Source: Tyzzerella sp. An114
GTDB taxonomy: Bacteria > Bacillota > Clostridia > Lachnospirales > Anaerotignaceae
Direction of reading: 5' to 3'
NCBI RefSeq assembly: GCF_002161055.1
Contig: NZ_NFLT01000006.1
Location: 1 to 64,000, forward strand
DNA length: 64,000 nucleotides
The notes beneath the pieces were generated by a model. That model had not been told where the DNA came from and searched no databases. It saw nothing but the letters and a program-made list of their open reading frames with translations. Positions 26,819-35,776 of the stretch are shown in pieces. Numbering within the stretch: the first letter of the stretch is position 1; every line of letters starts with the position of its first letter. The position numbers and the translations under genes are program-made.

Positions 26819-29146
26819 ATGGTTAACTGTATAAAAAAGAGAGACGGTAGACTTGCTCAGTTTGATATAAACAAAATAGCTGATGCAATATCAAAAGCTT
26901 TTGAAGCGTCAACAGGAAAAAAGGAATATTCACTTTGTCTTGACCTTGCAAAACAGACAGTAAAAGAATTTGATACATCAGAAACAGTTGAACCTAATGT
27001 TGAACAGATACAAGATGCTGTTGAAAAAGTCCTTATCAAAAACGGATTTGTCTCAACTGCAAAATCATATATACTTTATAGAGCTGAAAGAACTCGTATA
27101 AGAAACATGAACGGAAGACTTATGAAGACTTTCGAGGACATCACTTATAAAGATGCAACAGACAGCGATATAAAGAGAGAAAATGCTAATATTGACGGTA
27201 ACACAGCTATGGGAGCTATGTTAAAATATGGTTCTGAAGGGGCAAAACATTTCAATGAAATGTATGTTTTAAAACCTGAATTTTCAGAGGCTCACAGAAA
27301 CGGTGATATTCATATTCACGACTTAGATTTCTATACTTTAACAACAACTTGCTGTCAAATTGATATTTTAAAACTTTTTAAAGACGGTTTTTCCACAGGT
27401 CATGGAGTTTTAAGAGAGCCTAACGATATTGCAAGTTATTCATCTTTAGCTTGTATAGCCATACAGTCAAATCAAAATGACCAGCATGGTGGTCAATCAA
27501 TAGTAAACTTTGATTATGGTCTTGCTCCTGGTGTAAAAAAGACATATAAAAAGAGATATTGCCAAGACCTTTCATCTGCAATAGAACTTATATGCGGCGA
27601 AGTTACTGGACCTGAAATTAAAAAAATACACAAAACACTTATTGATAAAGGACTTTGGCCAACTCTTGACTACAATGAAGAATATCTTAAAGCAGAAAAA
27701 GAAATGCTTTTGGACATAGGAATAGATGAAAGTATTATTGAAAAATGCCAGAAATTCGCCCGCACAAAGGCTGAGGAAGAAACAGACAAAGCAACATATC
27801 AGGCTATGGAATCATTAATACACAACCTTAATACAATGCATTCTAGAGCCGGTGCTCAGACACCTTTCTCATCAATAAACTATGGTATGGATACATCAAC
27901 AGAGGGAAGAATGGTTGTTAAAAACGTTCTTCTTGTTACTGAAGTAGGTTTAGGAAACGGTGAAACACCTATATTCCCTATACAGATATTCAGAGTAAAA
28001 GACGGTATAAACTTTAATCCAGGGGAACCTAACTATGACCTTTTTAGATTAGCTTGTAGAGTAAGTGCAAAACGTCTTTTCCCTAACTTCTCTTTTCAGG
28101 ACGCTCCTTTCAATCTTCAGTATTATAAAGGCACTCCTGAAACAGAAATAGCTTATATGGGCTGTCGTACAAGAGTTATAGGAAATGTATACGACCCTGA
28201 AAGAGAAATATCAAATGGCAGAGGAAATTTAAGTTTTACAACAATAAATCTTCCAAGAATAGCAATTCTTGCAGAAAAAAATATTGAATGGTTCTATGAA
28301 GAACTTGACAGAAAAATAGACCTTGTTTTTGAACAGCTTCTTGAAAGATTTGAAATTCAAGCTAAGAAAAAAGTTAATAACTATCCTTTCCTTATGGGTG
28401 AAGGTGTATGGATTGACAGTGAAAAATTAAACTATAATGATGAAGTAAGAGAAATACTCAAACATGGTACTCTTTCAGTAGGATTTATAGGTCTTGCAGA
28501 GTGTCTTAAAGCTCTTATTGGTGTTCATCATGGTGAAAGTGAGACTGCTCAGGCTTTAGGTCTTGAAATAGTTGGTCATATGAGAAGAAGAATGGACGAA
28601 ATGTCAGAGAAAACTCACTTAAACTTCTCACTTCTGGCAACTCCTGCTGAAGGTCTTTCCGGAAGGTTTGTAAAAATAGATAAAAAGAAATTTGGCATTA
28701 TAGAAGGTATAACAGATAAAGAGTATTATACAAACTCTTTCCATATACCTGTATATTTCCCTATAAGTGCATTCAAAAAAATACAGCTTGAAGCTCCTTA
28801 CCATGCACTTACTAATGCCGGTCATATATCTTATGTAGAACTTGATGGAGACCCTGCTAAAAATGTTGATGCCTTTGAGAAAGTTGTAAGATATATGAAA
28901 ACTCAAGGAATTGGATATGGTTCAATAAACCACCCTGTTGACAGAGACCCTGTTTGTGGATATAGCGGAATAATTGGTGATACTTGTCCAAAATGTGGCA
29001 GAACAGAAGATGAAGGACCTAAATTCCAGAGAATAAGACGTATAACAGGTTATCTTGTAGGTACTCTTGACAGATTTAACGATGCAAAACGTGCCGAAGT
29101 TAGAGACAGAGTTAAACACTCAATATCAATGAAAGATATAAAATAA
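26819..29146 (+). CDS. nrdD: Anaerobic ribonucleoside-triphosphate reductase (class III)
   Basis: Reduces ribonucleoside triphosphates to deoxy forms under anaerobic conditions using a glycyl radical. The 775-residue protein has an N-terminal ATP-cone (VNCIKKRDGRLAQFD), the catalytic barrel, and near the C-terminus the zinc-binding cysteine cluster (CGYSGIIGDTCPKCG) and the glycyl radical motif RITGYL. I use the ATG at 26819 after GGGGGG..AGGAAAC; the longer frame runs through the regulatory region. The activase gene nrdG follows after a hairpin. It is probably repressed by NrdR through the two boxes upstream. Confidence 0.96.
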   Translation: MVNCIKKRDGRLAQFDINKIADAISKAFEASTGKKEYSLCLDLAKQTVKEFDTSETVEPNVEQIQDAVEKVLIKNGFVSTAKSYILYRAERTRIRNMNGRLMKTFEDITYKDATDSDIKRENANIDGNTAMGAMLKYGSEGAKHFNEMYVLKPEFSEAHRNGDIHIHDLDFYTLTTTCCQIDILKLFKDGFSTGHGVLREPNDIASYSSLACIAIQSNQNDQHGGQSIVNFDYGLAPGVKKTYKKRYCQDLSSAIELICGEVTGPEIKKIHKTLIDKGLWPTLDYNEEYLKAEKEMLLDIGIDESIIEKCQKFARTKAEEETDKATYQAMESLIHNLNTMHSRAGAQTPFSSINYGMDTSTEGRMVVKNVLLVTEVGLGNGETPIFPIQIFRVKDGINFNPGEPNYDLFRLACRVSAKRLFPNFSFQDAPFNLQYYKGTPETEIAYMGCRTRVIGNVYDPEREISNGRGNLSFTTINLPRIAILAEKNIEWFYEELDRKIDLVFEQLLERFEIQAKKKVNNYPFLMGEGVWIDSEKLNYNDEVREILKHGTLSVGFIGLAECLKALIGVHHGESETAQALGLEIVGHMRRRMDEMSEKTHLNFSLLATPAEGLSGRFVKIDKKKFGIIEGITDKEYYTNSFHIPVYFPISAFKKIQLEAPYHALTNAGHISYVELDGDPAKNVDAFEKVVRYMKTQGIGYGSINHPVDRDPVCGYSGIIGDTCPKCGRTEDEGPKFQRIRRITGYLVGTLDRFNDAKRAEVRDRVKHSISMKDIK

Positions 29147-29157
29147 AATAAAACAAA

Positions 29158-29193
29158 ATAAAAAGGTCTGCTGTTTTTAAGCAGACCTTTTAT
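29158..29193 (+). terminator. Terminator-like hairpin between nrdD and nrdG
   Basis: AAAGGTCTGCT (29162-29172) pairs with AGCAGACCTTT (29180-29190). It may partly stop transcription and lower the amount of nrdG message, since NrdG is needed in smaller amounts. Confidence 0.8.
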
Positions 29194-29229
29194 AAATTAT
29201 ATTATAAAATTTTTAAAAAGGGGTATATT

Positions 29230-29736
29230 ATGGATATAAGAATTTCAGATGTAGCAAATGACTCCATAGTTGACGGTCAAGGACTTAGACTTACTGTATT
29301 TACTCAAGGCTGCCCTCATCACTGCAAAGGCTGTCATAATCCACAAACTCATGATTTTAAAGGCGGAAAAATAGTTGATACTAATGATATTATAAAATTG
29401 GCAGAAGAAAATCCTATACTTGACGGAATAACATTATCAGGTGGAGAACCTTTCATGCAGGCTGAAAGCTGTAACGATATAGCTTTAAAAGCAAAAAAAA
29501 TAGGTCTTAATATATGGACATACACAGGATTTACATTTGAGGAAATATTAAACTCAAATGATAAAAACAAAATTGAACTTTTGAAAAATACTGATGTTCT
29601 TGTTGATGGAAAATTTATTGAAGAAGAACGTTCCCTTGAACTTAATTTCTGTGGAAGCAGAAATCAAAGGGTAATAGATATTAAAAAGACTATTGAAAAC
29701 AATAATAATATTGTATTAAAATCATTTGACTTTTAA
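29230..29736 (+). CDS. nrdG: Anaerobic ribonucleotide reductase-activating protein
   Basis: This radical-SAM enzyme installs the glycyl radical on NrdD. The 168-residue protein has the CxxxCxxC cluster motif in GCPHHCKGCHNP (around residues 29-40) and the GGEP motif (LSGGEPFMQ) for SAM binding, all intact. GGGGTATATTATG supplies its start. It is the expected partner immediately downstream of nrdD. Confidence 0.95.
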   Translation: MDIRISDVANDSIVDGQGLRLTVFTQGCPHHCKGCHNPQTHDFKGGKIVDTNDIIKLAEENPILDGITLSGGEPFMQAESCNDIALKAKKIGLNIWTYTGFTFEEILNSNDKNKIELLKNTDVLVDGKFIEEERSLELNFCGSRNQRVIDIKKTIENNNNIVLKSFDF

Positions 29737-29765
29737 AACACGGTTTAATCCGTGTTTCATTTTCA
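29735..29765 (+). terminator. Terminator after nrdG
   Basis: AAACACGG (29736-29743) pairs with CCGTGTTT (29750-29757), followed by a T-rich stretch. Confidence 0.82.
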
Positions 29766-29842
29766 AAAAAGCCCCATAAATCATTAATTTTATAGATTTT
29801 TTAAAAATTTTAAAATTTTTTATATTTTTTTCAAAAAAAGTG

Positions 29843-29871
29843 TTGACAAAAATCAAAATAATTAATATAAT
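29843..29871 (+). promoter_or_regulatory. Strong vegetative promoter for the tRNA-Lys genes
   Basis: TTGACA (29843-29848) and TATAAT (29866-29871) are both consensus and are 17 bases apart. The first tRNA starts 37 bases after the -10 box. Confidence 0.93.
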
Positions 29872-29907
29872 AGTTTCGTTGCTGTGAGTTAACAGTAAAT
29901 TTAATGA

Positions 29908-29980
29908 GGGTCATTAGCTCAGTTGGTAGAGCACTGGACTTTTAATCCAGGTGTCCCGGGTTCGAGCCCCGGATGACTCA
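29908..29980 (+). tRNA. tRNA-Lys (anticodon TTT), copy 1
   Basis: A 73-base cloverleaf: acceptor GGGTCAT/ATGACTC with one G-T pair, D arm GCTC/GAGC, anticodon stem CTGGA/TCCAG with loop CTTTTAA, T arm CCGGG/CCCGG with loop TTCGAGC. The loop gives anticodon TTT for lysine. CCA is not encoded. Confidence 0.97.
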
Positions 29981-29995
29981 CTTTTAACTTAATAA

Positions 29996-30068
29996 GGGTC
30001 ATTAGCTCAGTTGGTAGAGCACTGGACTTTTAATCCAGGTGTCCCGGGTTCGAGCCCCGGATGGCTCA
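29996..30068 (+). tRNA. tRNA-Lys (anticodon TTT), copy 2
   Basis: Identical to copy 1 except one base in the 3' acceptor strand (A to G at 30064), which replaces a Watson-Crick pair with a T-G pair. It lies 15 bases after copy 1 in the same transcript. Confidence 0.96.
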
Positions 30069-30074
30069 CTTTTT

Positions 30075-30106
30075 AAAACAGTCTATTAAAGACTGTTTTT
30101 TTGTTT
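30075..30106 (+). terminator. Terminator of the tRNA transcript
   Basis: AAAACAGTCT (30075-30084) pairs with AGACTGTTTT (30090-30099), followed by T residues. Confidence 0.9.
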
Positions 30107-30137
30107 ATAGAATAAAAAAAGAACAGTTCTCTTTAAA

Positions 30138-30677
30138 TTAGAACTGCTCTCTACAAACTGTACATATTCCACATTTTTCACTTGTTTCAAATTCCAAATA
30201 TCTTTTTAACTGCATCAATAGACATTCTTTATTATATAGAAGCCACATAACTTCCCCTAACTTCTCCATTCTATCTCTACAATCTTTAAACTCAAAATTT
30301 TCATAATTATAATGGTGTATTTTAACAACATCCCTATTACTATAAAGTATAAAGTACTTTCCATTAGGTTTTACAATGTCTACATGTTCAATCAAAATTT
30401 TCATATTTTCAGGTATATTATAATCAACTACAAAATCAAATTTTTTATCATTGATATTTTTTTCCAAACCACAAAATATAACTTCACTTTCAAAATTATT
30501 ATATGAAACAATAATATTTTCTTTATTAGCTTTTTCTGCTATAATACGGGCACTCTCACTGTCTCTAAAAAACACAACACCCTTTGATTTTTTGTTTTTA
30601 ATTATAAAATCAAAAAGCTCATCTATTTTATATTTTGTTTTTGAAACACTTATTTCAACAAATGTATTATAATCCAT
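30138..30677 (-). CDS. RecQ C-terminus-like orphan (remnant helicase C plus zinc-binding region)
   Basis: A 179-residue protein. Parts align by eye with the second helicase domain of RecQ: GVVFFRDSESARIIAEKA resembles the GIVYCxSRKExExxA element, and FDFVVDYNIPENMKILIEHV...NGKYFILYSNRDV resembles the FVIHYxIPxSxExYYQExGRAGRDG...LLYSxxD region, but the arginine-finger GRAGRDG is lost. The end MQLKRYLEFETSEKCGICTVC matches the RecQ zinc-binding module with four cysteines. The first helicase domain with Walker A is absent and no start or stop damage is seen. It may be a DNA- or RecQ-binding accessory protein, or a decayed helicase under no selection. The assignment is by motif memory. Confidence 0.6.
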   Translation of the reverse strand: MDYNTFVEISVSKTKYKIDELFDFIIKNKKSKGVVFFRDSESARIIAEKANKENIIVSYNNFESEVIFCGLEKNINDKKFDFVVDYNIPENMKILIEHVDIVKPNGKYFILYSNRDVVKIHHYNYENFEFKDCRDRMEKLGEVMWLLYNKECLLMQLKRYLEFETSEKCGICTVCREQF

Positions 30678-30696
30678 AAATTTTCTCCAAAAAAAA

Positions 30697-30722
30697 TAAA
30701 AGCTGACATATTATCAGCTTTT
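30697..30722 (-). terminator. Terminator after cadA
   Basis: AAAAGCTGA (30698-30706) pairs with TCAGCTTTT (30714-30722), with a T run following on the minus strand. Confidence 0.82.
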
Positions 30723-30786
30723 ATTATATATTTCAAAATTTATTTTTTCAATATTTCAGCACAAACAGCCATATTTTTGTCACAGA

Positions 30787-33153
30787 CTACTTTAATTTTT
30801 TTCTCATAGAGTTTAAAACAGCAATTACAGCAACACCAACATCAGCAAATACAGCAGCCCACATTCCAGCAATACCTAATGCACCAAGAACAAGAACTAT
30901 AAGTTTTACACCTATTGCAAAAACTATATTCATATTAACAATTTTTATTGTGTTCTTAGCAATCTGTATTCCCTCATAAAGTTTTGATACACAATCATTC
31001 ATAATTACAACATCAGATGCTTCAATGGCAGAGTCTGAACCTATTCCACCCATAGCAACACCTATATCAGCTCTTGCAAGAACAGGGGCATCATTTACAC
31101 CATCACCAATAAAGGCTGTCTTACCCTTTGATTTTGACAATATTTCTTCAAGTTTAGATACTTTGTCCTGTGGAAGAAGTTCTGCATAGTAATTATCTAT
31201 ATTAAGCTCTTTTGAAACATCTCTTGCATTTTTATCTGTATCACCTGTAAGCATTACAATATTTTTAACACCTACATTTTTTAATTTCTTTATAGCTTCA
31301 TAACTGTCAGGCTTTATTATATCAGAAACGTTTAAACTTCCCATAAATTTTCCATTTAATGATATATATACAACACTTCCTGCATAATTATTTCTTACAA
31401 ATGGAACATTATATTTTTTCATAAGTTTTTCATTTCCGGCAAGTATTTCTCCCTTTTCACATACCGCCTTTATACCCATACCGCTTATTTCTTCATACTC
31501 TGTACATTCAAAAATATCAATATTATTATTTTTGCAATATTCAGAAATAGAAATAGCTATTGGGTGATTTGACATTTTTTCAACTGTATATGCCAATGAT
31601 AAAATATTTTTACTATCAATATTTTCATAAGGCTCAATATGACTTACTTTAAATACACCTTCTGTTATTGTTCCTGTTTTATCAAATACAACAGTCTCTA
31701 TCTCAGAAAGACTTGTCATATAGCTACTTCCTTTAACTAATATACCATTTTTAGACGCCTCACCTATTCCAGAAAAGAAACCAAGAGGAACAGACAATAC
31801 AAGGGCACATGGGCAAGATATTACAAGGAATGTAAGAGCTCTCATTACCCAAATTGATAAATCCTTTTCAGGAGTTATTATAGAAGGTATAAAAGCAAGG
31901 GCAATTGCTCCAAAAACAACAGCTGGTGTATAAACTCTCGCAAATTTTGTTATAAACTGCTCTGTTTTTGATTTTTTAGCTGAAGCATTTTCAACAAGCT
32001 CAAGTATTTTAACAACTGTTGACTCTCCAAAAGTCTTTGTTGCTTTTATTTTTAAAACTCCGTTTAAATTTATTGTACCGCTTAAAACTTCGTCATTTAC
32101 ACCTACACCTCTGGGCACAGACTCTCCTGTTATAGCTGATGTATCAAGTCTGCTTTCACCATATATTACAACACCATCAAGAGCTATTCTCTCTCCCGGT
32201 TTTACAACAACAATATCACCTATTGAAACATTTTCAGGAGATGTACTTAATACTTTACCATCAATTTCAACATTTACTTTGTCTGGTCTTAAATCCATAA
32301 GACTTCTTATAGATTTTCTTGATTTTTCAACAGCCATATGCTGGAATGTCTCTCCAACTTGATAGAAGAACATTACAAATACAGCCTCAGGTAATTCTCC
32401 AAGTATTATTGCTCCTATTGTTGATACTGACATTAAAAAGTTCTCATCAAAGACATTTCCTTTAAATATATTTTTTAAAGCTGTTATTATTACATCATAT
32501 CCAAATATTATATAAGATAGTATATAAAACAAAACTCCAAAATTATTATCTCTACTAATAAAAGAAGCTAAAATAAATAATATTCCACCTGATATAAATC
32601 TGTATTTTATAGGAAACTCAAAAGGTTTTTTTTCAGTATGTTCATGTTCTCCACAACTACAACTTCCATCATGACAATGAGTATGTTCATGACTGTTATT
32701 TTCTTTTATTGAAACTTCCACATCAGGCTCAAGTTTATTTACAATATTTTTTATTTTATTGTAAACATCTATTTTACTTCCTCCATCATCAATAGTTATG
32801 CTCATTTCTTTATTCATAAAATTAAGTTGTGCTGATTTTACAAAATCAATCTGCGATGAAGCAGTCTCTATTTTTGAGGCACAATTTGCACAATTTAATC
32901 CCTTTAATGTTATTATAAAGGGTTTTGATGTATTTATTTCATAGACCTTAACATCTGGTTCATATTTATTTACTATTGTCTTTACAGTTTTTAATGTATT
33001 GTCATGATTATCATTTGTTTTTACTTCCATTTCTTGATTTAATATATTCAAAAAAACGTTTTCATCACCAAAAATACTTTTTGTATCTTTTTCGATTTTA
33101 GCCCCACAATTTGCACAGGTTAGACCTTCCACCTTAATCTTTATACTATTCAT
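30787..33153 (-). CDS. cadA: CadA/ZntA-type heavy-metal P1B-ATPase
   Basis: A 788-residue metal-exporting P-type ATPase. Two heavy-metal-associated domains carry TCANCGAK (residues 13-20) and NCANCAS (near 89). A His/Cys-rich linker with HEHTHCHDGSCSCGEHEHTE follows at about 155-175. The membrane CPC motif (SCPCALVLSVPLGFFSGIG) is of the zinc/cadmium/lead group, and DKTGTITEG, TGES and GDGVNDAP are intact. It follows an ArsR/SmtB regulator gene and has its own operator-like sequence upstream, so it is probably induced by zinc, cadmium or lead. Confidence 0.93.
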   Translation of the reverse strand: MNSIKIKVEGLTCANCGAKIEKDTKSIFGDENVFLNILNQEMEVKTNDNHDNTLKTVKTIVNKYEPDVKVYEINTSKPFIITLKGLNCANCASKIETASSQIDFVKSAQLNFMNKEMSITIDDGGSKIDVYNKIKNIVNKLEPDVEVSIKENNSHEHTHCHDGSCSCGEHEHTEKKPFEFPIKYRFISGGILFILASFISRDNNFGVLFYILSYIIFGYDVIITALKNIFKGNVFDENFLMSVSTIGAIILGELPEAVFVMFFYQVGETFQHMAVEKSRKSIRSLMDLRPDKVNVEIDGKVLSTSPENVSIGDIVVVKPGERIALDGVVIYGESRLDTSAITGESVPRGVGVNDEVLSGTINLNGVLKIKATKTFGESTVVKILELVENASAKKSKTEQFITKFARVYTPAVVFGAIALAFIPSIITPEKDLSIWVMRALTFLVISCPCALVLSVPLGFFSGIGEASKNGILVKGSSYMTSLSEIETVVFDKTGTITEGVFKVSHIEPYENIDSKNILSLAYTVEKMSNHPIAISISEYCKNNNIDIFECTEYEEISGMGIKAVCEKGEILAGNEKLMKKYNVPFVRNNYAGSVVYISLNGKFMGSLNVSDIIKPDSYEAIKKLKNVGVKNIVMLTGDTDKNARDVSKELNIDNYYAELLPQDKVSKLEEILSKSKGKTAFIGDGVNDAPVLARADIGVAMGGIGSDSAIEASDVVIMNDCVSKLYEGIQIAKNTIKIVNMNIVFAIGVKLIVLVLGALGIAGMWAAVFADVGVAVIAVLNSMRKKLK

Positions 33154-33181
33154 TTTTACACCTCTTTTTTATATTTTTATT

Positions 33182-33195
33182 TGAACATTCATTCA
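33182..33195. promoter_or_regulatory. SmtB/CzrA-type operator upstream of cadA
   Basis: TGAACATTCATTCA has the TGAA(C)-N5-TTCA architecture of ArsR/SmtB operators and lies about 30 bases before the cadA start. A second copy lies upstream of the regulator gene. Confidence 0.7.
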
Positions 33196-33238
33196 TATAT
33201 ATCTTATTTTTTTAGGGCAGTTTTACTGCCCATAAAAT

Positions 33239-33628
33239 CTATTTTATATAACCTTTTTTATGTCCTATATGGCTTATTCCAGCTTGAAGAACATCTTTTA
33301 CATGATAATCATCAAGAGAATATATAACAGCTTTTCCCTCTTTTCTAAACTTTACAAGGTCGCTTTGTCTCAATACTCTAAGTTGATGAGATACAGCAGA
33401 TTGGGTCATAGAAAGTTTTTCAGCTATGTCTCCAACACACATATCTTTTTCAAGAAGAAGATGTAAAAGTTTAAGTCTTGTAGAGTCACCAAAAACTTTG
33501 AAAAAGTCAGCAATATCATATATAAATTCTTCATCTTTTTCAATAATATTTTCATCGCTAACATTTTCGATTATGCTGTTCATTTCTTCAATTTCTTTGC
33601 TTTTTTTATTTTTTTTACCCTTCGCCAT
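33239..33628 (-). CDS. ArsR/SmtB family metal-responsive repressor
   Basis: A 129-residue winged-helix repressor. The recognition helix lies in MTQSAVSHQLRVL. The C-terminal helix reads DYHVKDVLQAGISHIGH, giving the Asp-x-His ... His-x-x-His pattern of the alpha5 zinc site of CzrA and SmtB; it lacks the CxC alpha3N pattern near the start of the recognition element in the classical CadC, although a Cys is in CVGDIAE. A zinc-type effector is therefore more likely than arsenic. It lies upstream of cadA in the same direction. Confidence 0.9.
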   Translation of the reverse strand: MAKGKKNKKSKEIEEMNSIIENVSDENIIEKDEEFIYDIADFFKVFGDSTRLKLLHLLLEKDMCVGDIAEKLSMTQSAVSHQLRVLRQSDLVKFRKEGKAVIYSLDDYHVKDVLQAGISHIGHKKGYIK

Positions 33629-33648
33629 ATCATTCTCCTTACTTTATA

Positions 33649-33662
33649 TGAACAACTATTCA
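33649..33662. promoter_or_regulatory. SmtB/CzrA-type operator upstream of the regulator gene
   Basis: TGAACAACTATTCA repeats the TGAAC-N5-TTCA architecture found before cadA. It lies about 20 bases before the regulator start, so the repressor should control itself. Confidence 0.72.
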
Positions 33663-33688
33663 ACTATTATGTGATAATAGTAATATAT

Positions 33689-34561
33689 TTATATGTCTTT
33701 GTCAATAGTATTAAGCCATATTTTTAAGTCTTTAAATTTTTTTGCAGTCTCCATATATCCTTCTTTGTAAAGTTCAAATATTTTTCTTCTGTCTTTTTCA
33801 ACTCTACCTACATTTATAGGTTCTTCAGGGCGTATTATAAAAACTTTTCCTTCTTTTTCTAACTGTTCGGCAAATTCAACTTCATCATTATAGTTTTTAT
33901 ATCTATTTTCAATGGCATTTGAAAGACCTTTAAAATTTTTATATTTTAATCCTGAAAGTTTATTTGTCACCTTAGAAGGTTTTTTCCTATATCCTTTATT
34001 TCTTGTAAGAACTACAATATTATATTCATAACCGTCATCTATTGCTCTTTTTAAAGGAATTGATGAAGATATTCCACCATCCATATAAGCTTTACCGTCT
34101 ATAATAACCTCATTTGACAAAAATGGAAGGCTACTTGAGGCTCTTACTGCATCAAACAATTTTTCTTGTGAACACTGACTTTTATAAAAATACTCTGGCT
34201 CTCCTGTAACACAGTTTGTCACTCCCACAGCCAGCTCTTGTTTTGAATTTTCAAAAGTTTCATAATCAAAAGGCAATAATTTTTCTGAAAGCTCTCCGAA
34301 AATAAAGTCAAATCCAAAAATATCTCCTGTTTTCACAAGATTTCTAAAACTTAAATATCTTTTATCTCTCACAAATTTAAGAGCAATATCTTTATCTCTG
34401 CCCTTCTGTTTAGCAATATATGTTAAACCATGGCAAGCTCCGGCAGAAACTCCGGCAACATAAGGGAAATACATATTTTTCTTTATAAAGAAATCCAAAA
34501 CACCAGCTGTATATATTCCCCTCATTCCGCCTCCTTCAAGTATAATTCCAACCTTTTTCAT
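33689..34561 (-). CDS. Patatin-like phospholipase (YjjU-like)
   Basis: A 290-residue cytoplasmic protein with the oxyanion loop EGGGMRGIYTAGVLD (residues 9-23), the nucleophile motif GVSAG (40-44, Ser42), and the catalytic Asp in DGGISSSIP. This Ser-Asp dyad defines patatin-like hydrolases. Residues and length fit the bacterial YjjU subgroup. The lipid substrate is unknown. Confidence 0.9.
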   Translation of the reverse strand: MKKVGIILEGGGMRGIYTAGVLDFFIKKNMYFPYVAGVSAGACHGLTYIAKQKGRDKDIALKFVRDKRYLSFRNLVKTGDIFGFDFIFGELSEKLLPFDYETFENSKQELAVGVTNCVTGEPEYFYKSQCSQEKLFDAVRASSSLPFLSNEVIIDGKAYMDGGISSSIPLKRAIDDGYEYNIVVLTRNKGYRKKPSKVTNKLSGLKYKNFKGLSNAIENRYKNYNDEVEFAEQLEKEGKVFIIRPEEPINVGRVEKDRRKIFELYKEGYMETAKKFKDLKIWLNTIDKDI

Positions 34562-34635
34562 TAAACATCACTTTCTTTCATAATTAGTATTATTATAACA
34601 ATATACGAATAAATTTTATTTAATATTTCATGTTA

Positions 34636-34668
34636 TCAAAAAAGCACCGTAAAATCGGTGCTTTTAAA
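34636..34668 (-). terminator. Terminator after the LysR gene
   Basis: AAAGCACCG (34641-34649) pairs with CGGTGCTTT (34656-34664), with a T run on the minus strand. Confidence 0.85.
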
Positions 34669-34670
34669 AA

Positions 34671-35588
34671 TTATTTTTTAATTTTTATGTCCATAATGTC
34701 ACAAAATCCCTTTGCAGAGTTTGAGAGTCCTACACCTTTAAGTTTTACAAGTCCTATACTTCTAGGTGGAACAGGTGGATTTAAAGGTATCTCAAATATA
34801 TTTTCGTTATCAATTTCTTTTGTAAATTCTTTTATTGTAAATGTCAAACCAAGATTTATTTTTACAAAATCAAGAAGTATATCACTGCTTCCAAGCTCTA
34901 TTATAGGATTAAGCTTTATACCATTTTCCAATGTAAATTTATCAATATATCTTCTTGTATTACTTAAATCCTCAAGAAGTAAAAGAGGATATTTTTCAAT
35001 ATCATCAAGATTTACACCTTTTTCAGAAAGCTCTTTAAATTTTGAACCTCCAACAAGACAATCATGTATTTCAAGACACTCAATAACATCAAAATCATTT
35101 GAGTTTTCTATTGGCAGATTTACAAAACATACATCTACATTTCCACTTTTTAATAATTTAAGTGATTCATAGGTTGTTTTGTTTGTAACCTTTATATTTA
35201 TGTTAGGATAAAGGCTATTAAATTTTTCAAGATAAAGCATAAGATAGTTTGCTATTACAGTGTCACTAGCTCCTATTCTTATTTCTCCCGCCTCAAGATT
35301 GACCATCTCAAAATATTTCTTCTCTGCTGTCTTTATAAGACTTAAAGCCTGCTCAAGATATTCATAGAGCATACTTCCTTCCGGTGTTGTTCTTACACCC
35401 TTTGTTGTTCTTACAAGTAAAGGACTTCCCATTCTGTCCTCAAGCTGTCTCACAGACATACTTACAGCTGGCTGTGAAATATAAAGTTCTTTGGCTGCTG
35501 CTGACATATTTCCCGTTCTGACAACAGCACAATAAATTTTGTATAAATCTAGCGATATATCCAGATTTAAGTGTTCTCCTTTTTGCAA
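34671..35588 (-). CDS. LysR family transcriptional regulator
   Basis: A 305-residue LysR-type regulator: N-terminal winged helix with MSAAAKELYISQPAVSMSVRQLEDRMGSPLLVRTTKGV, then a periplasmic-binding-like effector domain. The start is TTG with GGGGGA six bases upstream. The regulated gene is not evident: neighbours in the same direction are the patatin gene downstream and an alpha/beta hydrolase upstream; none is divergent. Effector unknown. Confidence 0.9.
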   Translation of the reverse strand: MQKGEHLNLDISLDLYKIYCAVVRTGNMSAAAKELYISQPAVSMSVRQLEDRMGSPLLVRTTKGVRTTPEGSMLYEYLEQALSLIKTAEKKYFEMVNLEAGEIRIGASDTVIANYLMLYLEKFNSLYPNINIKVTNKTTYESLKLLKSGNVDVCFVNLPIENSNDFDVIECLEIHDCLVGGSKFKELSEKGVNLDDIEKYPLLLLEDLSNTRRYIDKFTLENGIKLNPIIELGSSDILLDFVKINLGLTFTIKEFTKEIDNENIFEIPLNPPVPPRSIGLVKLKGVGLSNSAKGFCDIMDIKIKK

Positions 35589-35776
35589 ATTAATTCCCCC
35601 AAATATAAATAAAATTTATAAAATATAGTAAAAATATTAAAAATACTTATTACTTTTTTTATTATAATAATAATTCTTGGGAAAATCAACACATTTTATT
35701 TAAAAAAGCCTATAAAATCAAGGTTTAACACAATTAAAATAAAAATTTTATATGTTTTTCACAAAAACACAATTGT

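Noticed and set aside
30723-30800. A short frame after the cadA stop (…VCDKNMAVCAEILKK)
   Set aside because: It has no start or ribosome-binding site and cadA ends at a normal C-terminus; chance open frame most likely.
33208-33236. GGGCAG/CTGCCC hairpin between the ArsR-type gene and cadA
   Set aside because: No T tract follows on the transcribed strand, so I do not call it a terminator; it may have a minor role.
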